From assembly GCA_017519305.1 (NCBI GenBank), contig JAFWSN010000004.1, positions 1 to 51,548 of the forward strand: DNA of 51,548 nucleotides, given 5' to 3'. Within the stretch, counting starts at the first letter, position 1, and each line of letters starts with the position of its first letter. A model generated the notes under the pieces. It saw only the letters and a list, made by a program, of their open reading frames with translations. It did not search any database and was not told the origin of the DNA. Both the position numbers and the translations under genes were made by a program. The stretch comes from Candidatus Saccharimonadota bacterium. GTDB taxonomy: Bacteria; Patescibacteriota; Saccharimonadia; Saccharimonadales; Saccharimonadaceae. Shown here in pieces: positions 1 through 7,315 of the stretch.

Positions 1-141
1 ATAACCCCAACGGCCTTTAACGCGCTCTACGGCCATTTCTACCGTCTTATGTTTGAAAAATGCCCGCTCTATCCTCTCGGACTGCGCGGGCAAAGCACTA
101 TATTACAGAAAACACTAATCATTAAAACTTTCTTTTCAGAT
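1..141. repeat. Terminal duplication, left copy
   Basis: These 141 bases are identical to 51408-51548 at the other end of the window. An exact overlap of this size is what a short-read assembler leaves when it closes a circle, so I read it as one copy of the sequence in a circular genome of about 51,407 bp. A true terminal repeat of the virion DNA is possible but less likely. The copy holds the tail end of the lipoprotein gene and part of a small possible ORF that crosses the junction. Confidence 0.9.
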
Positions 142-706
142 ACAGGAACAAAAGCCAAAGCAAAGCCGCAATGCAGCATAGCCCGCCAATCTTTGCTAAG
201 ATAGTCTGATACCAAACGGGCTTTTCTGTCTTTGTCTCTTTTTCTGTGTGGCTCGCGTGGCTCTCGTTATTGGTTATTCCGTTTTGCGTATCGGTATGCG
301 TCTGCGTTACTTCGTTGGTCTGACTGATTCCGTTTTGTTGGTTGGTGTTCGTTGTCAGGTTTCCCGTAATGCTCTGCACCCCGGTTAGCGTAATGTTACC
401 TGCGCTGTCAATACTTACCGTGCCGCCACCGTCCACAAAGTTTATTGTCGTGTTCTGCTCTGTGGTGGTTGTGGTCTGCGTCGTATCGGTAAACGTCTGC
501 GTGGCTGTCAGGCTGTCCGTTTCCACTTGGGTAGTATCTACAATAGATACCGTGCTGCTTTCGTCTGTAACGGTCTTGTGCGTTCTGCACCCGGCTACTA
601 CCAGGCACAACAGGGCAAAGGCCATCAGGAACAAATACGTACTGCAACCGTTGCTATTGTTTTGCCTGAATTGGTGATACCAATACCTGTTATACTCGTT
701 TCTCAT
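122..706 (-). CDS. Lipoprotein with C-terminal membrane segment, candidate unimolecular spanin
   Basis: This 194-residue protein has a hydrophobic N-terminal stretch ending in a lipobox (LVVAGC, Cys at about 40), a long Thr/Ser/Gln-rich middle, and a second hydrophobic helix near the C-terminus (about 170-188) followed by a basic tail (LKRKF). An outer-membrane lipid anchor joined to an inner-membrane helix is the plan of unimolecular spanins, which fuse the two membranes in the last step of lysis of Gram-negative hosts. Its start codon overlaps the endolysin stop codon (ATGA), so the two are translated together. The spanin role is inferred from architecture and position; no sequence family was recognised. 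Confidence 0.6.
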   Translation of the reverse strand: MRNEYNRYWYHQFRQNNSNGCSTYLFLMAFALLCLVVAGCRTHKTVTDESSTVSIVDTTQVETDSLTATQTFTDTTQTTTTTEQNTTINFVDGGGTVSIDSAGNITLTGVQSITGNLTTNTNQQNGISQTNEVTQTHTDTQNGITNNESHASHTEKETKTEKPVWYQTILAKIGGLCCIAALLWLLFLYLKRKF

Positions 707-1281
707 ACGCCCGAAAATTTGATGTCGTTAAGACGATTAAGCCACCCGGTACGATACTTATAGTTCTTTGGCCGGGCTTTGCAAATGCGCTCAATGTAGG
801 CCAAACGCTCTTTCTTCAACAGGTCGAAAAGTTGGCGGGGGTCGCGGGCGTTAATGGCTGCTAACGTCTTGGGGCCTACTACGCCGTCGGCTGTCACGCC
901 TATAGCCTTTTGCGGTACGGTTATCCCGTAGTTACCGCTCGCCCAAACGAAATCGACAAGCATCAAGGCAATAGAGGCGTTAGTAATCTGGTCGGCTTTC
1001 CACCTATCCCAAAACATCGTTTTAAGGATTGCAAGCCAATCGGCGTACTTAATGGCCTTTAGTCTTTCGACGGTAGGCTTTGGGTAGCCTTTCTTACGGC
1101 AATATTCCGTATAGGTTGCCAACGTAACGCCGCACATCGTAGCCCCTCCCAAATCGTCGGGGTCGTTTGCAAATCCGCGTTTCTTCGCTTTCTCAAAAAG
1201 CTGCTCGTTTGTCAGGGTTGCCCCTGTCGTGCCGGTTTCCCATTTCAGGATAAAAGGCACAATGCTTTCTACTTTAGCCAT
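703..1281 (-). CDS. GH108-type endolysin (N-acetylmuramidase)
   Basis: The product (192 residues from the ATG at 1281) resembles phage glycoside hydrolase family 108 lysozymes. It has an N-terminal KWETG segment with the expected catalytic Glu, then NDPDDLGGATMCGVTL, which matches the family block NDPDD-GGAT-GIT, and a C-terminal peptidoglycan-binding-like part (TADGVVGPKTLAAIN). It should cut the glycan backbone of the host wall. No signal peptide is visible, so export would need a holin. The frame is open further upstream, but that extension runs into the preceding gene, and ATG 1281 leaves a 23-base gap. The neighbours are the coiled-coil membrane protein upstream and the spanin candidate downstream, forming a lysis cassette. 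Confidence 0.9.
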   Translation of the reverse strand: MAKVESIVPFILKWETGTTGATLTNEQLFEKAKKRGFANDPDDLGGATMCGVTLATYTEYCRKKGYPKPTVERLKAIKYADWLAILKTMFWDRWKADQITNASIALMLVDFVWASGNYGITVPQKAIGVTADGVVGPKTLAAINARDPRQLFDLLKKERLAYIERICKARPKNYKYRTGWLNRLNDIKFSGV

Positions 1282-1304
1282 AATCTGCGTTTTAGGGGTT
1301 AATA

Positions 1305-1667
1305 TCAATATCCGTTTTGCGGTTCTCTCTGTGCGCACTTAGGGCGCACACATCGAAAACGCTGCAATTCCAAATCGGTTTTCGCCTTTTCTTGCATCAA
1401 GTTAAAATACTTGTCTTGGACTTCGCGTAGCCGGTCGGTCTGATTAGCAAACCGTTCCTCTTTCTCCTTTAACTGCTGCTGCAAAAACTCTACCGTCTCG
1501 CGTAATACGCCAAACTCTGCTCCGTTGGCCTCTGCCTCTGCTTTATCTGCTTCGGCTCTCTCCTTACGTTTGTTGCTGCGGATATTAAGCACATACTTAA
1601 TTAACTCCCAACCGCCAACGGCTGCGCCCATCGACGCAATAATACCGAAAATTTCCGTGTACTCCAT
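1305..1667 (-). CDS. Membrane-anchored coiled-coil protein of the lysis cassette
   Basis: This 120-residue protein begins with a hydrophobic helix (residues about 5-27, IFGIIASMGAAVGGWELIKY), followed by a long charged coiled coil (about 35-105, rich in E, K, Q and R) and ends in a short Cys-containing tail (RCVRPKCAQ). A gene of this shape commonly sits just before the endolysin in Bacteroidetes phages. It could be a holin-like or inner-membrane spanin-like protein; with one membrane helix it does not match a classic holin. The function is not settled by sequence alone. Confidence 0.7.
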   Translation of the reverse strand: MEYTEIFGIIASMGAAVGGWELIKYVLNIRSNKRKERAEADKAEAEANGAEFGVLRETVEFLQQQLKEKEERFANQTDRLREVQDKYFNLMQEKAKTDLELQRFRCVRPKCAQREPQNGY

Positions 1668-1671
1668 TTTT

Positions 1672-1821
1672 CTATTTCTTGTATAGTTCCATCTGTATTT
1701 CGTTATCGCGCTGCTCGATAATCACCACGTAGCGGGTTTCTAACAGGTGCAAAAGGCCCATGTCGATTACGTCAGCGCGTAGCGTAACCGGGTCTTTGGG
1801 TTTAACTTCAATAATCGCCAT
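1672..1821 (-). CDS. Small hypothetical protein after the reverse transcriptase
   Basis: This 49-residue ORF begins MAIIEVKPKD and ends MELYKK. It overlaps the last 14 bases of the reverse transcriptase gene and fills the gap before the lysis cassette, with a typical phage start-stop overlap. It is acidic to neutral with no membrane segment. No family was recognised. A link to the retroelement is possible only by position. Confidence 0.6.
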   Translation of the reverse strand: MAIIEVKPKDPVTLRADVIDMGLLHLLETRYVVIIEQRDNEIQMELYKK

Positions 1822-2998
1822 CTCTAATACGTTTATAGGTCTGTAATCTCTTTTTGTACTTATTCTTTAGGGCTACCACCTCGTAGCGGCCTTTTATGTA
1901 GATATATTCGTATGCAGGTCGCTCTATCATGCCTAAGACTTTCTTACGCGTACCGTATTCGTTGTGGTGTCGTAGCAAGCCCAAATAACTGTTTATAGAG
2001 CAAACGGCGTGCTCAACCTGCCGTAATGTCTTGGCGTTGTTTAACCGCCTGACGGCTGCAATAAAGTTGGTTATTGTGCGGTTGCAACAATACGATGCTT
2101 TGGGTTTTACGACGGCCCCGGTAAACTCTACGCCCTTGGTGTAGTGCTGAAAGTAGAATTTCTTAGGATTCAGGGTTAGGCCAAATTCGGCCAACTTATC
2201 CCGTATCAATGGCACGGCGTTAAGTAGTACGGCCTTATCTTGGTGTATGCAATAGAAATCATCTACGTAGCGGCCATGATACTTAATGCCTATTTCTTCC
2301 AAAAACCAATCAAATTCGTTTAACAGGAAATTGGCGAATAGTTGCGCAAACAGGTTGCCGATAGCAACGCCTTTGCCCTCGCCGTTAGTGAATAGCGATT
2401 TATTGGCGGGTAGGTAATCCCAATAATGCGCCGGGCTGTGCCTCTCGCAATTCTTTTCGGGGCAATGCAAAACGACTATCTGGCAAAGGTAGCGCAAATC
2501 GTCTATGTCGCTGCCGGTATAGTATTGAGTAATAAAGCAGTCTATCAGGTCGGCTAACAGGGCTTTGTCGATGCTCATAAAAAAGCCCTGTAGGTCTAAT
2601 TTCATAATCCAACAAGTCCGGGTGTAGTTCTCGCTGCAATCCCTAATATCCTGCTTTAGAATATTGATACCGTAAAGCTGCCCTTTCTCCTTACGGCAAT
2701 TAAAAGTACGCTGGCTAAATACCAACTCAAAAAGCGGCTCTAACCGTAGGGCTATATAGTGGTGTACTATTCTATCTTCAAAGGAGGCGGCAAACACTTC
2801 ACGATACCGGGGCCGCGTTACGACAAAGCAAATAGACTTTCCGGGCTGATAGACGCGGTTGTTAATCCTATCGCGTAAGGCGATAAGTTTAGTTTCGTAG
2901 TCCATTTCATAGACTATCGCGCTTGCCGTGCGACGCTTGCGCCGTCGGCAATCGTAATACGCTTCTAAAAGTCCATCTGTCGTTACCATATCTGACAA
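1808..2998 (-). CDS. Reverse transcriptase of a diversity-generating retroelement
   Basis: This 396-residue protein has the reverse transcriptase signature: LDLQGFF (residues 134-140) holds the first catalytic Asp, and YVDD (244-247) the metal-binding pair. The segment IGNLFAQ (213-219) replaces the QGxxxSP of retroviral and group II intron enzymes, and an IGxxxSQ-like motif here is the mark of DGR reverse transcriptases. With Avd it should copy the RNA of the template repeat with errors at adenines and lead to replacement of variable repeats. The template repeat lies 34 bases upstream of the start codon, the avd gene before that, and a target gene before avd, which is the classic DGR order. 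The gene looks intact. Confidence 0.97.
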   Translation of the reverse strand: MSDMVTTDGLLEAYYDCRRRKRRTASAIVYEMDYETKLIALRDRINNRVYQPGKSICFVVTRPRYREVFAASFEDRIVHHYIALRLEPLFELVFSQRTFNCRKEKGQLYGINILKQDIRDCSENYTRTCWIMKLDLQGFFMSIDKALLADLIDCFITQYYTGSDIDDLRYLCQIVVLHCPEKNCERHSPAHYWDYLPANKSLFTNGEGKGVAIGNLFAQLFANFLLNEFDWFLEEIGIKYHGRYVDDFYCIHQDKAVLLNAVPLIRDKLAEFGLTLNPKKFYFQHYTKGVEFTGAVVKPKASYCCNRTITNFIAAVRRLNNAKTLRQVEHAVCSINSYLGLLRHHNEYGTRKKVLGMIERPAYEYIYIKGRYEVVALKNKYKKRLQTYKRIRDGDY

Positions 2999-3032
2999 TG
3001 TTTATATACTACGTTTCTGCTTCCGTAAGAAG

Positions 3033-3139
3033 TGCTGAGACGGGCCGAACGTGATTCGTGTTCGATGCCTTAGTGTTGTTGTTGGCGTTGCCGTTGTTGA
3101 GGTTCAGATTCCAGGCGTTGGTCGCGCTGTACTCGGTAG
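3033..3139 (-). repeat. DGR template repeat (TR)
   Basis: This 107-bp non-coding segment between avd and the reverse transcriptase gene matches two segments inside coding genes, 3695-3801 and 40460-40566. Read on the minus strand it is rich in AAC and AAT triplets, as expected for a template built so that adenine mutagenesis spreads codons widely. It differs from the first copy at 16 sites and from the second at 12, and at every one the template has A on the minus strand. About 35 such adenines are present. The 3' end (TGAGACGGGCC as read on the plus strand) is unchanged in all three. Confidence 0.96.
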
Positions 3140-3152
3140 GCTCGCAATCTGT

Positions 3153-3194
3153 GGCCTATTAACTTGCTCTTAACCGTAAATGACGGTATAGGCC
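3153..3194 (-). ncRNA. Nested inverted repeats upstream of the template repeat
   Basis: Two nested inverted repeats lie in the spacer between avd and the template repeat: an outer pair of 7 bp (GGCCTAT at 3153-3159, ATAGGCC at 3188-3194) and an inner 5-bp hairpin (ACCGT at 3173-3177, ACGGT at 3183-3187). In DGRs the template transcript includes sequence on both sides of the repeat, and Avd and the reverse transcriptase bind it. This element may be part of that RNA fold. The pairing is visible; the role is inferred. Confidence 0.4.
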
Positions 3195-3229
3195 CCATTT
3201 ATTACGGAAACTTGCACTCTCGGTTAGTC

Positions 3230-3619
3230 TTAACTTTCCGATTCCGGCTTACTCGCTTTTGTAAGTGAGTTTTTCCACGCTGTACTTTGCTTTCCTATTG
3301 CGTCCATCAGTTCAATGATATGTGCGTGCCGCCCTATTCCCTTAATCCAACGTCTTTCGCCCGCTACCCTGATTAGGGTTTTAAGCGTCTCGAATTCGGC
3401 TTTGAAACTCATTAAGTTTTGTACCCTGCCCGCCTTATCCATGTAGGCCGCTGCGTCTAACTCTATCAGGCTAACGGATAGTCTTTGCATTTCTGCGCCG
3501 ATAGTAAACTTATAGTCACGCGGAAAGTTGGGCGTAACGTCTAATATCTCATTGAGTAACGCCCTACAATCTAAGTATAGTTGTGTAGTAGATACTAACT
3601 TAATCGGTTTGTCTGCCAT
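3230..3619 (-). CDS. avd: DGR accessory variability determinant (Avd)
   Basis: This 129-residue protein reads as a helical bundle, and the segment FPRDYKFTIGAEMQ (about 32-45) is characteristic of Avd and related four-helix-bundle proteins. Avd forms a basic barrel that binds the reverse transcriptase and the template RNA and is required for mutagenic reverse transcription. The gene lies between the first variable-protein gene and the template repeat, the usual position. Its leader carries a GC-rich hairpin (3641-3662) and an A-rich stretch before the ATG. The C-terminus ends in a polar tail (KASKPESES). Confidence 0.9.
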   Translation of the reverse strand: MADKPIKLVSTTQLYLDCRALLNEILDVTPNFPRDYKFTIGAEMQRLSVSLIELDAAAYMDKAGRVQNLMSFKAEFETLKTLIRVAGERRWIKGIGRHAHIIELMDAIGKQSTAWKNSLTKASKPESES

Positions 3620-3640
3620 TTTTGAAAATTTCGTTGTAAT

Positions 3641-3662
3641 GTTCCCGGCTTTCGCCGGGAAC
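3641..3662 (-). promoter_or_regulatory. Hairpin downstream of variable repeat 1
   Basis: A perfect 9-bp stem (GTTCCCGGC and GCCGGGAAC) encloses TTTC, which is GAAA on the coding strand. It starts 32 bp beyond the 3' edge of variable repeat 1. In the Bordetella phage BPP-1 DGR, a GC-rich hairpin with a GRNA tetraloop beyond the variable repeat marks the target for retrohoming. The second variable repeat has a matching hairpin, and none is seen beyond the template repeat. It also fits a series of leader hairpins elsewhere in this genome, so it may have a second role for avd expression. Confidence 0.65.
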
Positions 3663-3682
3663 TAAAGGTTAAAGAGTAAGAA

Positions 3683-4450
3683 TTAAGCAATAAATGCTGA
3701 GACGGGCCGAACGTGAAACGTGAGCGACGCCTTAGTGCCGTTGCTGGCGTTGCCGGTGACGAGGTTCAGAAGCCAGGCGAAGGTCGCGCTGAACTCGGTA
3801 GAAGTCCAATAAGCGGCTTCGGCCAACTGCGTTGCACCACTAATCAGCGAAAGCGCGTAGTTAATCTTTGTCATATTGGCGTAAATCATCATCATTTCGC
3901 CCAATGACGGTAGCCACCACTTACCTGCTGTCAAGCCCTTAGAATTGGCATTTACGCGGCTGTAGTTCGCACAATATCCGGGGGCGTAGGCGTTGCTACT
4001 ACATTCGGCGTGCGTAATCTGCGCCGCCGTGTTGTTCTTACCGGCCCAATCGTTCAAAGCCGTAACGCGGTCTGACGTGGTTACGCCGCCACCACTAACG
4101 GCTGCGCTACTCCATGTCATAGACGATTCGGTAGGTGCTACGACTAAGATTTTGCCGCCCTCTACGACTACTACGCCGTCGGCGATTTGCCCGGCACTCT
4201 GTAGGCTTGGCCACTTGTGGGGCTTAACCATTCGGGGCGCGTCGTTGCTGTTGTCATGGTACATAATGAAAACGCCGTCCATCTGTACGTTTTGGTCTAC
4301 GCCTCCCATCATAGCCGCTTTCAGGTTTGCAAGCGAAATGGGGATTAACTTACCGCTGCTATCCCGCATAAGGATTCGGTCGGTGCTGTTGACGGTCGTA
4401 ACGTCTGTTACGCTGCTGTCATTCAATTTTTTTGTTTGCTTAACTGCCAT
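3683..4450 (-). CDS. DGR variable protein 1, tail-adjacent
   Basis: The 255-residue product ends in a C-type-lectin/formylglycine-enzyme-like fold of the DUF1566 kind. The blocks KWWLPSLGEM (about 178-187) and YWTSTEFSA are typical, and the variable region follows at residues about 217-252. Compared with the sequence encoded by the template, residues about 220, 224, 227, 231, 232, 236, 238, 243 and 245 are changed, most from Asn. The N-terminal part (about 1-50) is probably the attachment domain. Position directly after the tail fibre and a small membrane protein suggests a virion receptor-binding protein, which is inferred. Confidence 0.92.
   Translation of the reverse strand: MAVKQTKKLNDSSVTDVTTVNSTDRILMRDSSGKLIPISLANLKAAMMGGVDQNVQMDGVFIMYHDNSNDAPRMVKPHKWPSLQSAGQIADGVVVVEGGKILVVAPTESSMTWSSAAVSGGGVTTSDRVTALNDWAGKNNTAAQITHAECSSNAYAPGYCANYSRVNANSKGLTAGKWWLPSLGEMMMIYANMTKINYALSLISGATQLAEAAYWTSTEFSATFAWLLNLVTGNASNGTKASLTFHVRPVSAFIA
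3695..3801 (-). repeat. DGR variable repeat 1 (VR1)
   Basis: This 107-bp segment at the 3' end of variable protein 1 aligns without gaps to the template repeat at 3033-3139. There are 16 substitutions, all at template adenines on the minus strand. The substitutions are A to T, C or G, as expected for adenine-directed mutagenic retrohoming. Homology to the template stops sharply at 3801, while VR1 and VR2 share a further run (GAAGTCCAATA) that the template lacks. Confidence 0.96.
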
Positions 4451-4474
4451 AATACTAAAAATTTAATGGGGTTA

Positions 4475-4879
4475 TTAAATGTGTAAATACTTAATCCATG
4501 CGAAACGCCTACGGTTGGTAAGGTAGGTTAAATCCTTTTCGTTGGCGTAGGCTTCCCGCTCAAAGGAAATGTTACGGTACGCCTTTTTAGTGTTTCGGTA
4601 TTGGCAAATCCTAAACAGCCATTCAAGGATATACCACCAAAAGAAAACGAATAGCATCAGGATAGCCCAAAGGCCAATCAGGGGAAACAGGGCAATAGCA
4701 AGGATAACGCCTACCAATAGCATTTCCTTTTGCTGCCCTGCGTGTATGTGTTCGTGGTTGTTGGCCACTACGTTGTACCGACTTGCCGCCTGATTCCTTA
4801 CGAATATAAACGGCCATACGGTCATAGCGATAAATCCGCTAAATGGGATTGTGTCGTTAAAGATTACTTTTGTTTTCAT
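4475..4879 (-). CDS. Small membrane protein with HExxH metallopeptidase-like motif
   Basis: This 134-residue protein has NHEHIHAGQQ at 41-50, which contains a HExxH motif, then two hydrophobic stretches (about 53-92), then FEREAYANE (about 108-116), where a downstream Glu could be the third zinc ligand, as in gluzincin peptidases. It may be a membrane zinc peptidase, or a protein that keeps only the fold. It lies between the tail fibre gene and the DGR target gene with little spacing. A role in host entry, lysis or protein processing cannot be chosen from sequence. Confidence 0.65.
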   Translation of the reverse strand: MKTKVIFNDTIPFSGFIAMTVWPFIFVRNQAASRYNVVANNHEHIHAGQQKEMLLVGVILAIALFPLIGLWAILMLFVFFWWYILEWLFRICQYRNTKKAYRNISFEREAYANEKDLTYLTNRRRFAWIKYLHI

Positions 4880-4890
4880 AACTCATGTAT

Positions 4891-7299
4891 TTAACTGTTT
4901 CCGGGGTCATAGATGCTTGCTGTAACCCACCATTTACCTACTACATCGCCAAAGGAATTTGTGTGCTTGACGTACTTAAATGAGGCGTACCCGCTATATT
5001 TCGCGATAGCAAACGACGCATCACCCTGCCCCCACAATATACTTTCAACGTAAGCCTCTTGGTTCGATGAATTTACAATAGTTATTTCAGCCCCTAAATA
5101 TTCGTCGCCGGTCGGAAAGTCAATAAGAATTACGCCGCTCGCCGAAAAATCAAGCTGTATGTTAAGCCCTGTCTTTTTGAGGTCTATAATATATACGTTG
5201 TTGCTATTTTTAGGCGCGTAGGTCGCATAGTTACTATTGTTAATAACAAACGGTGGCCTGTAGATATTACCTTTAATGTGCGCGTCGTTTTCATATACCT
5301 TGCCGCTTCGTAGATTCAGGGCGTATTTCGGTGCAAAACATTTTTCTACTATCTTACAACTTGTTAGCGTACCCGTGTAGCCGGTATCGTGGTATAGCTG
5401 AATATAGTAGTTACCCGTTTGTACAATATGGGCGTACCCGTATCGTTCTACAGACGATGCGCTATTTAGATTTATGGGCGTAACGTAAACGCCGCTGTTA
5501 TCTGTCTTAACAAGTCGTACATATACCGGGTGGTTTGCGTTTGACGTATAGCCAACGCAATTTATTTTATATACCTTACCGGCTTGCAAAGAAACGGTGT
5601 CTTTATTCTTTGTCGCCTCGGAACTTGAAATAGTCGTAGTAGATGTGTTGTTATACTTCGATATATCAACACCTAAAGGGCTATCAGCGTTAAATAAGTC
5701 GTAGGCTAATTCGCCGTTGAATGTTTGGCCCTTTGTGTAGTCGGTAGTGTCGATAGTACCGTTAGCAGAAATCAGCCATTGACCACTAATAATAGCGTCG
5801 CCAAAAAATCCGTGCTCTGCAAACATCACATTGGCCGCAATCATTTCTACTTTATCCGAAAGCTGCCAAAGATTATTATTGGTGTCGTAGGTGCTGCCCG
5901 GATAGTTGGTAGTCGTTTTAGTATGCGACTTTATGCAGGTGTAGTAATTACCGTTATAAAGCACTATGTCTTTGTACGGCTCACCCTCTGCGCCTTTATA
6001 GAGCTGGTAGCCTGTATCTAAATCGCTCCATGCCTGGGGGCCTCGTAACGCGGGGCCTCTGCTGCCTTGACTTCCGGGGCCTCCCCTTTGCCCAATCATG
6101 GTATAGCGTGTTGTAGTAGTGCCGTTAGTCCATGTGATTACCTCCTTTTTCCACATATAGGGGTACGTGTCGGTTAGTGTGGGCTGTGCTGTAGTCCAAC
6201 TGCCATCTATTGACGGGGCGGTAGTGTCATTTGTCGTTGTCGCCACACTTGACCGAGCGTAAGAAGTCGTTACGCTTTGTATTCCCTTGCCTGTGCTTCC
6301 TTGCTCTCCATACTTGTTAATTTGTATGCTTTCACGGGCTACCTCTGCACTATCAATCGTCAATACCGCCACAAATACCGTTTCATCAGCCCACCCGGTT
6401 TCGTTGTAATACTTAGTCGCAAACGTGTTACCACTAACCGTAAAGCCTCCTGTTAGGCTGTTGGTATTGGGTATTGAATCCATTGTACCATCACTTTTCA
6501 GGAAATAGAGACTAAGTTCTGAACGGCTTAGATTAGTATAAGGTGACGTAGTGCCACCTACCGTTTTGTAAACTTTACCCTTTATGTCTACGTACATTTC
6601 ATCACCTTGGCTATTGGGGTCGTAGGCAAAAATACTATCTGCAAGTGATATGCTGTACCCTATTGCCGCGTCGCCGTAAACACCTATTATAACCGGGTCT
6701 GTGTCCTGTGTTGTGCCATCGGTATAGGTGACGGTCTCGTAGTTCCAAAGGTACTTGTTGGTATTGGTTACGGTCTGAATACGCGTAGTCCATCCCGACG
6801 TAGAACGTGTAACGCCTGACGATGCCGACGTAGCTAAGTAGTGTTCGGTAATAGACGTAATTCCTACGCCCTTATCGCCATACGTGCCAATGATTACGGG
6901 CGTAGTCGTGGTAGTAGTCCCATCCGTGTAAGTCACTACTTCGTAATTCCAAAGATACTTGTTAGTAGCCGTAACACTTTGAACGGCCTTAGTCCATCCC
7001 TGCGTAGCCGTTGTTACGCCTGACGATGCCGACGTAGCAAGGTAATATTCTTCAATCTTGGAAATACCCTTACCGCCTAAAAGACAAACCGGGTTACTAT
7101 AACCGTCTGTGCCGTCGGTATAGATAAACCTTACCCGCTGCCAAATGTAATGCCCGTTTTGCCATGCCGGGGCGTTTGTAGTCCATCCCGACGTAGGGGC
7201 TACGGAATTACTCGTACTATCTGCGTACTCCACATCGGTACGGGAAATTCCCGTACCTTTGCGGATAAACTTAACTACTCGTGTTACTGCTACTCCCAT
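4891..7299 (-). CDS. Large tail fibre or tail tip protein with internal repeats
   Basis: This 802-residue protein starts with three imperfect repeats of about 65-70 residues (roughly 10-75, 77-140, 143-205), each with a pattern like SGWTT...YLWNYE...YTDGTT..P...G.YGDKG. A related unit occurs near 340-405 and runs into a short collagen-like stretch (GGPGSQGSRGPALRGP). The C-terminal half contains beta-rich, Asn/Thr/Tyr-rich segments likely to form a fibre or lectin-like domain. Position at the end of the tail operon, just before the DGR target, supports a host-recognition fibre. The exact family was not identified. Confidence 0.75.
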   Translation of the reverse strand: MGVAVTRVVKFIRKGTGISRTDVEYADSTSNSVAPTSGWTTNAPAWQNGHYIWQRVRFIYTDGTDGYSNPVCLLGGKGISKIEEYYLATSASSGVTTATQGWTKAVQSVTATNKYLWNYEVVTYTDGTTTTTTPVIIGTYGDKGVGITSITEHYLATSASSGVTRSTSGWTTRIQTVTNTNKYLWNYETVTYTDGTTQDTDPVIIGVYGDAAIGYSISLADSIFAYDPNSQGDEMYVDIKGKVYKTVGGTTSPYTNLSRSELSLYFLKSDGTMDSIPNTNSLTGGFTVSGNTFATKYYNETGWADETVFVAVLTIDSAEVARESIQINKYGEQGSTGKGIQSVTTSYARSSVATTTNDTTAPSIDGSWTTAQPTLTDTYPYMWKKEVITWTNGTTTTRYTMIGQRGGPGSQGSRGPALRGPQAWSDLDTGYQLYKGAEGEPYKDIVLYNGNYYTCIKSHTKTTTNYPGSTYDTNNNLWQLSDKVEMIAANVMFAEHGFFGDAIISGQWLISANGTIDTTDYTKGQTFNGELAYDLFNADSPLGVDISKYNNTSTTTISSSEATKNKDTVSLQAGKVYKINCVGYTSNANHPVYVRLVKTDNSGVYVTPINLNSASSVERYGYAHIVQTGNYYIQLYHDTGYTGTLTSCKIVEKCFAPKYALNLRSGKVYENDAHIKGNIYRPPFVINNSNYATYAPKNSNNVYIIDLKKTGLNIQLDFSASGVILIDFPTGDEYLGAEITIVNSSNQEAYVESILWGQGDASFAIAKYSGYASFKYVKHTNSFGDVVGKWWVTASIYDPGNS

Positions 7300-7315
7300 A
7301 GTGCTAAACGATTTT

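Noticed and set aside
1808-2998. Group II intron or retron reverse transcriptase
   Set aside because: There is no intron RNA domain or msr/msd-like structure, and the template-repeat, Avd and IGNLFAQ motif point to a DGR.
3993-4466. Plus-strand ORF of 157 residues
   Set aside because: It lies antisense to variable protein 1, has no family pattern, and the minus-strand gene is clearly supported by the DGR.
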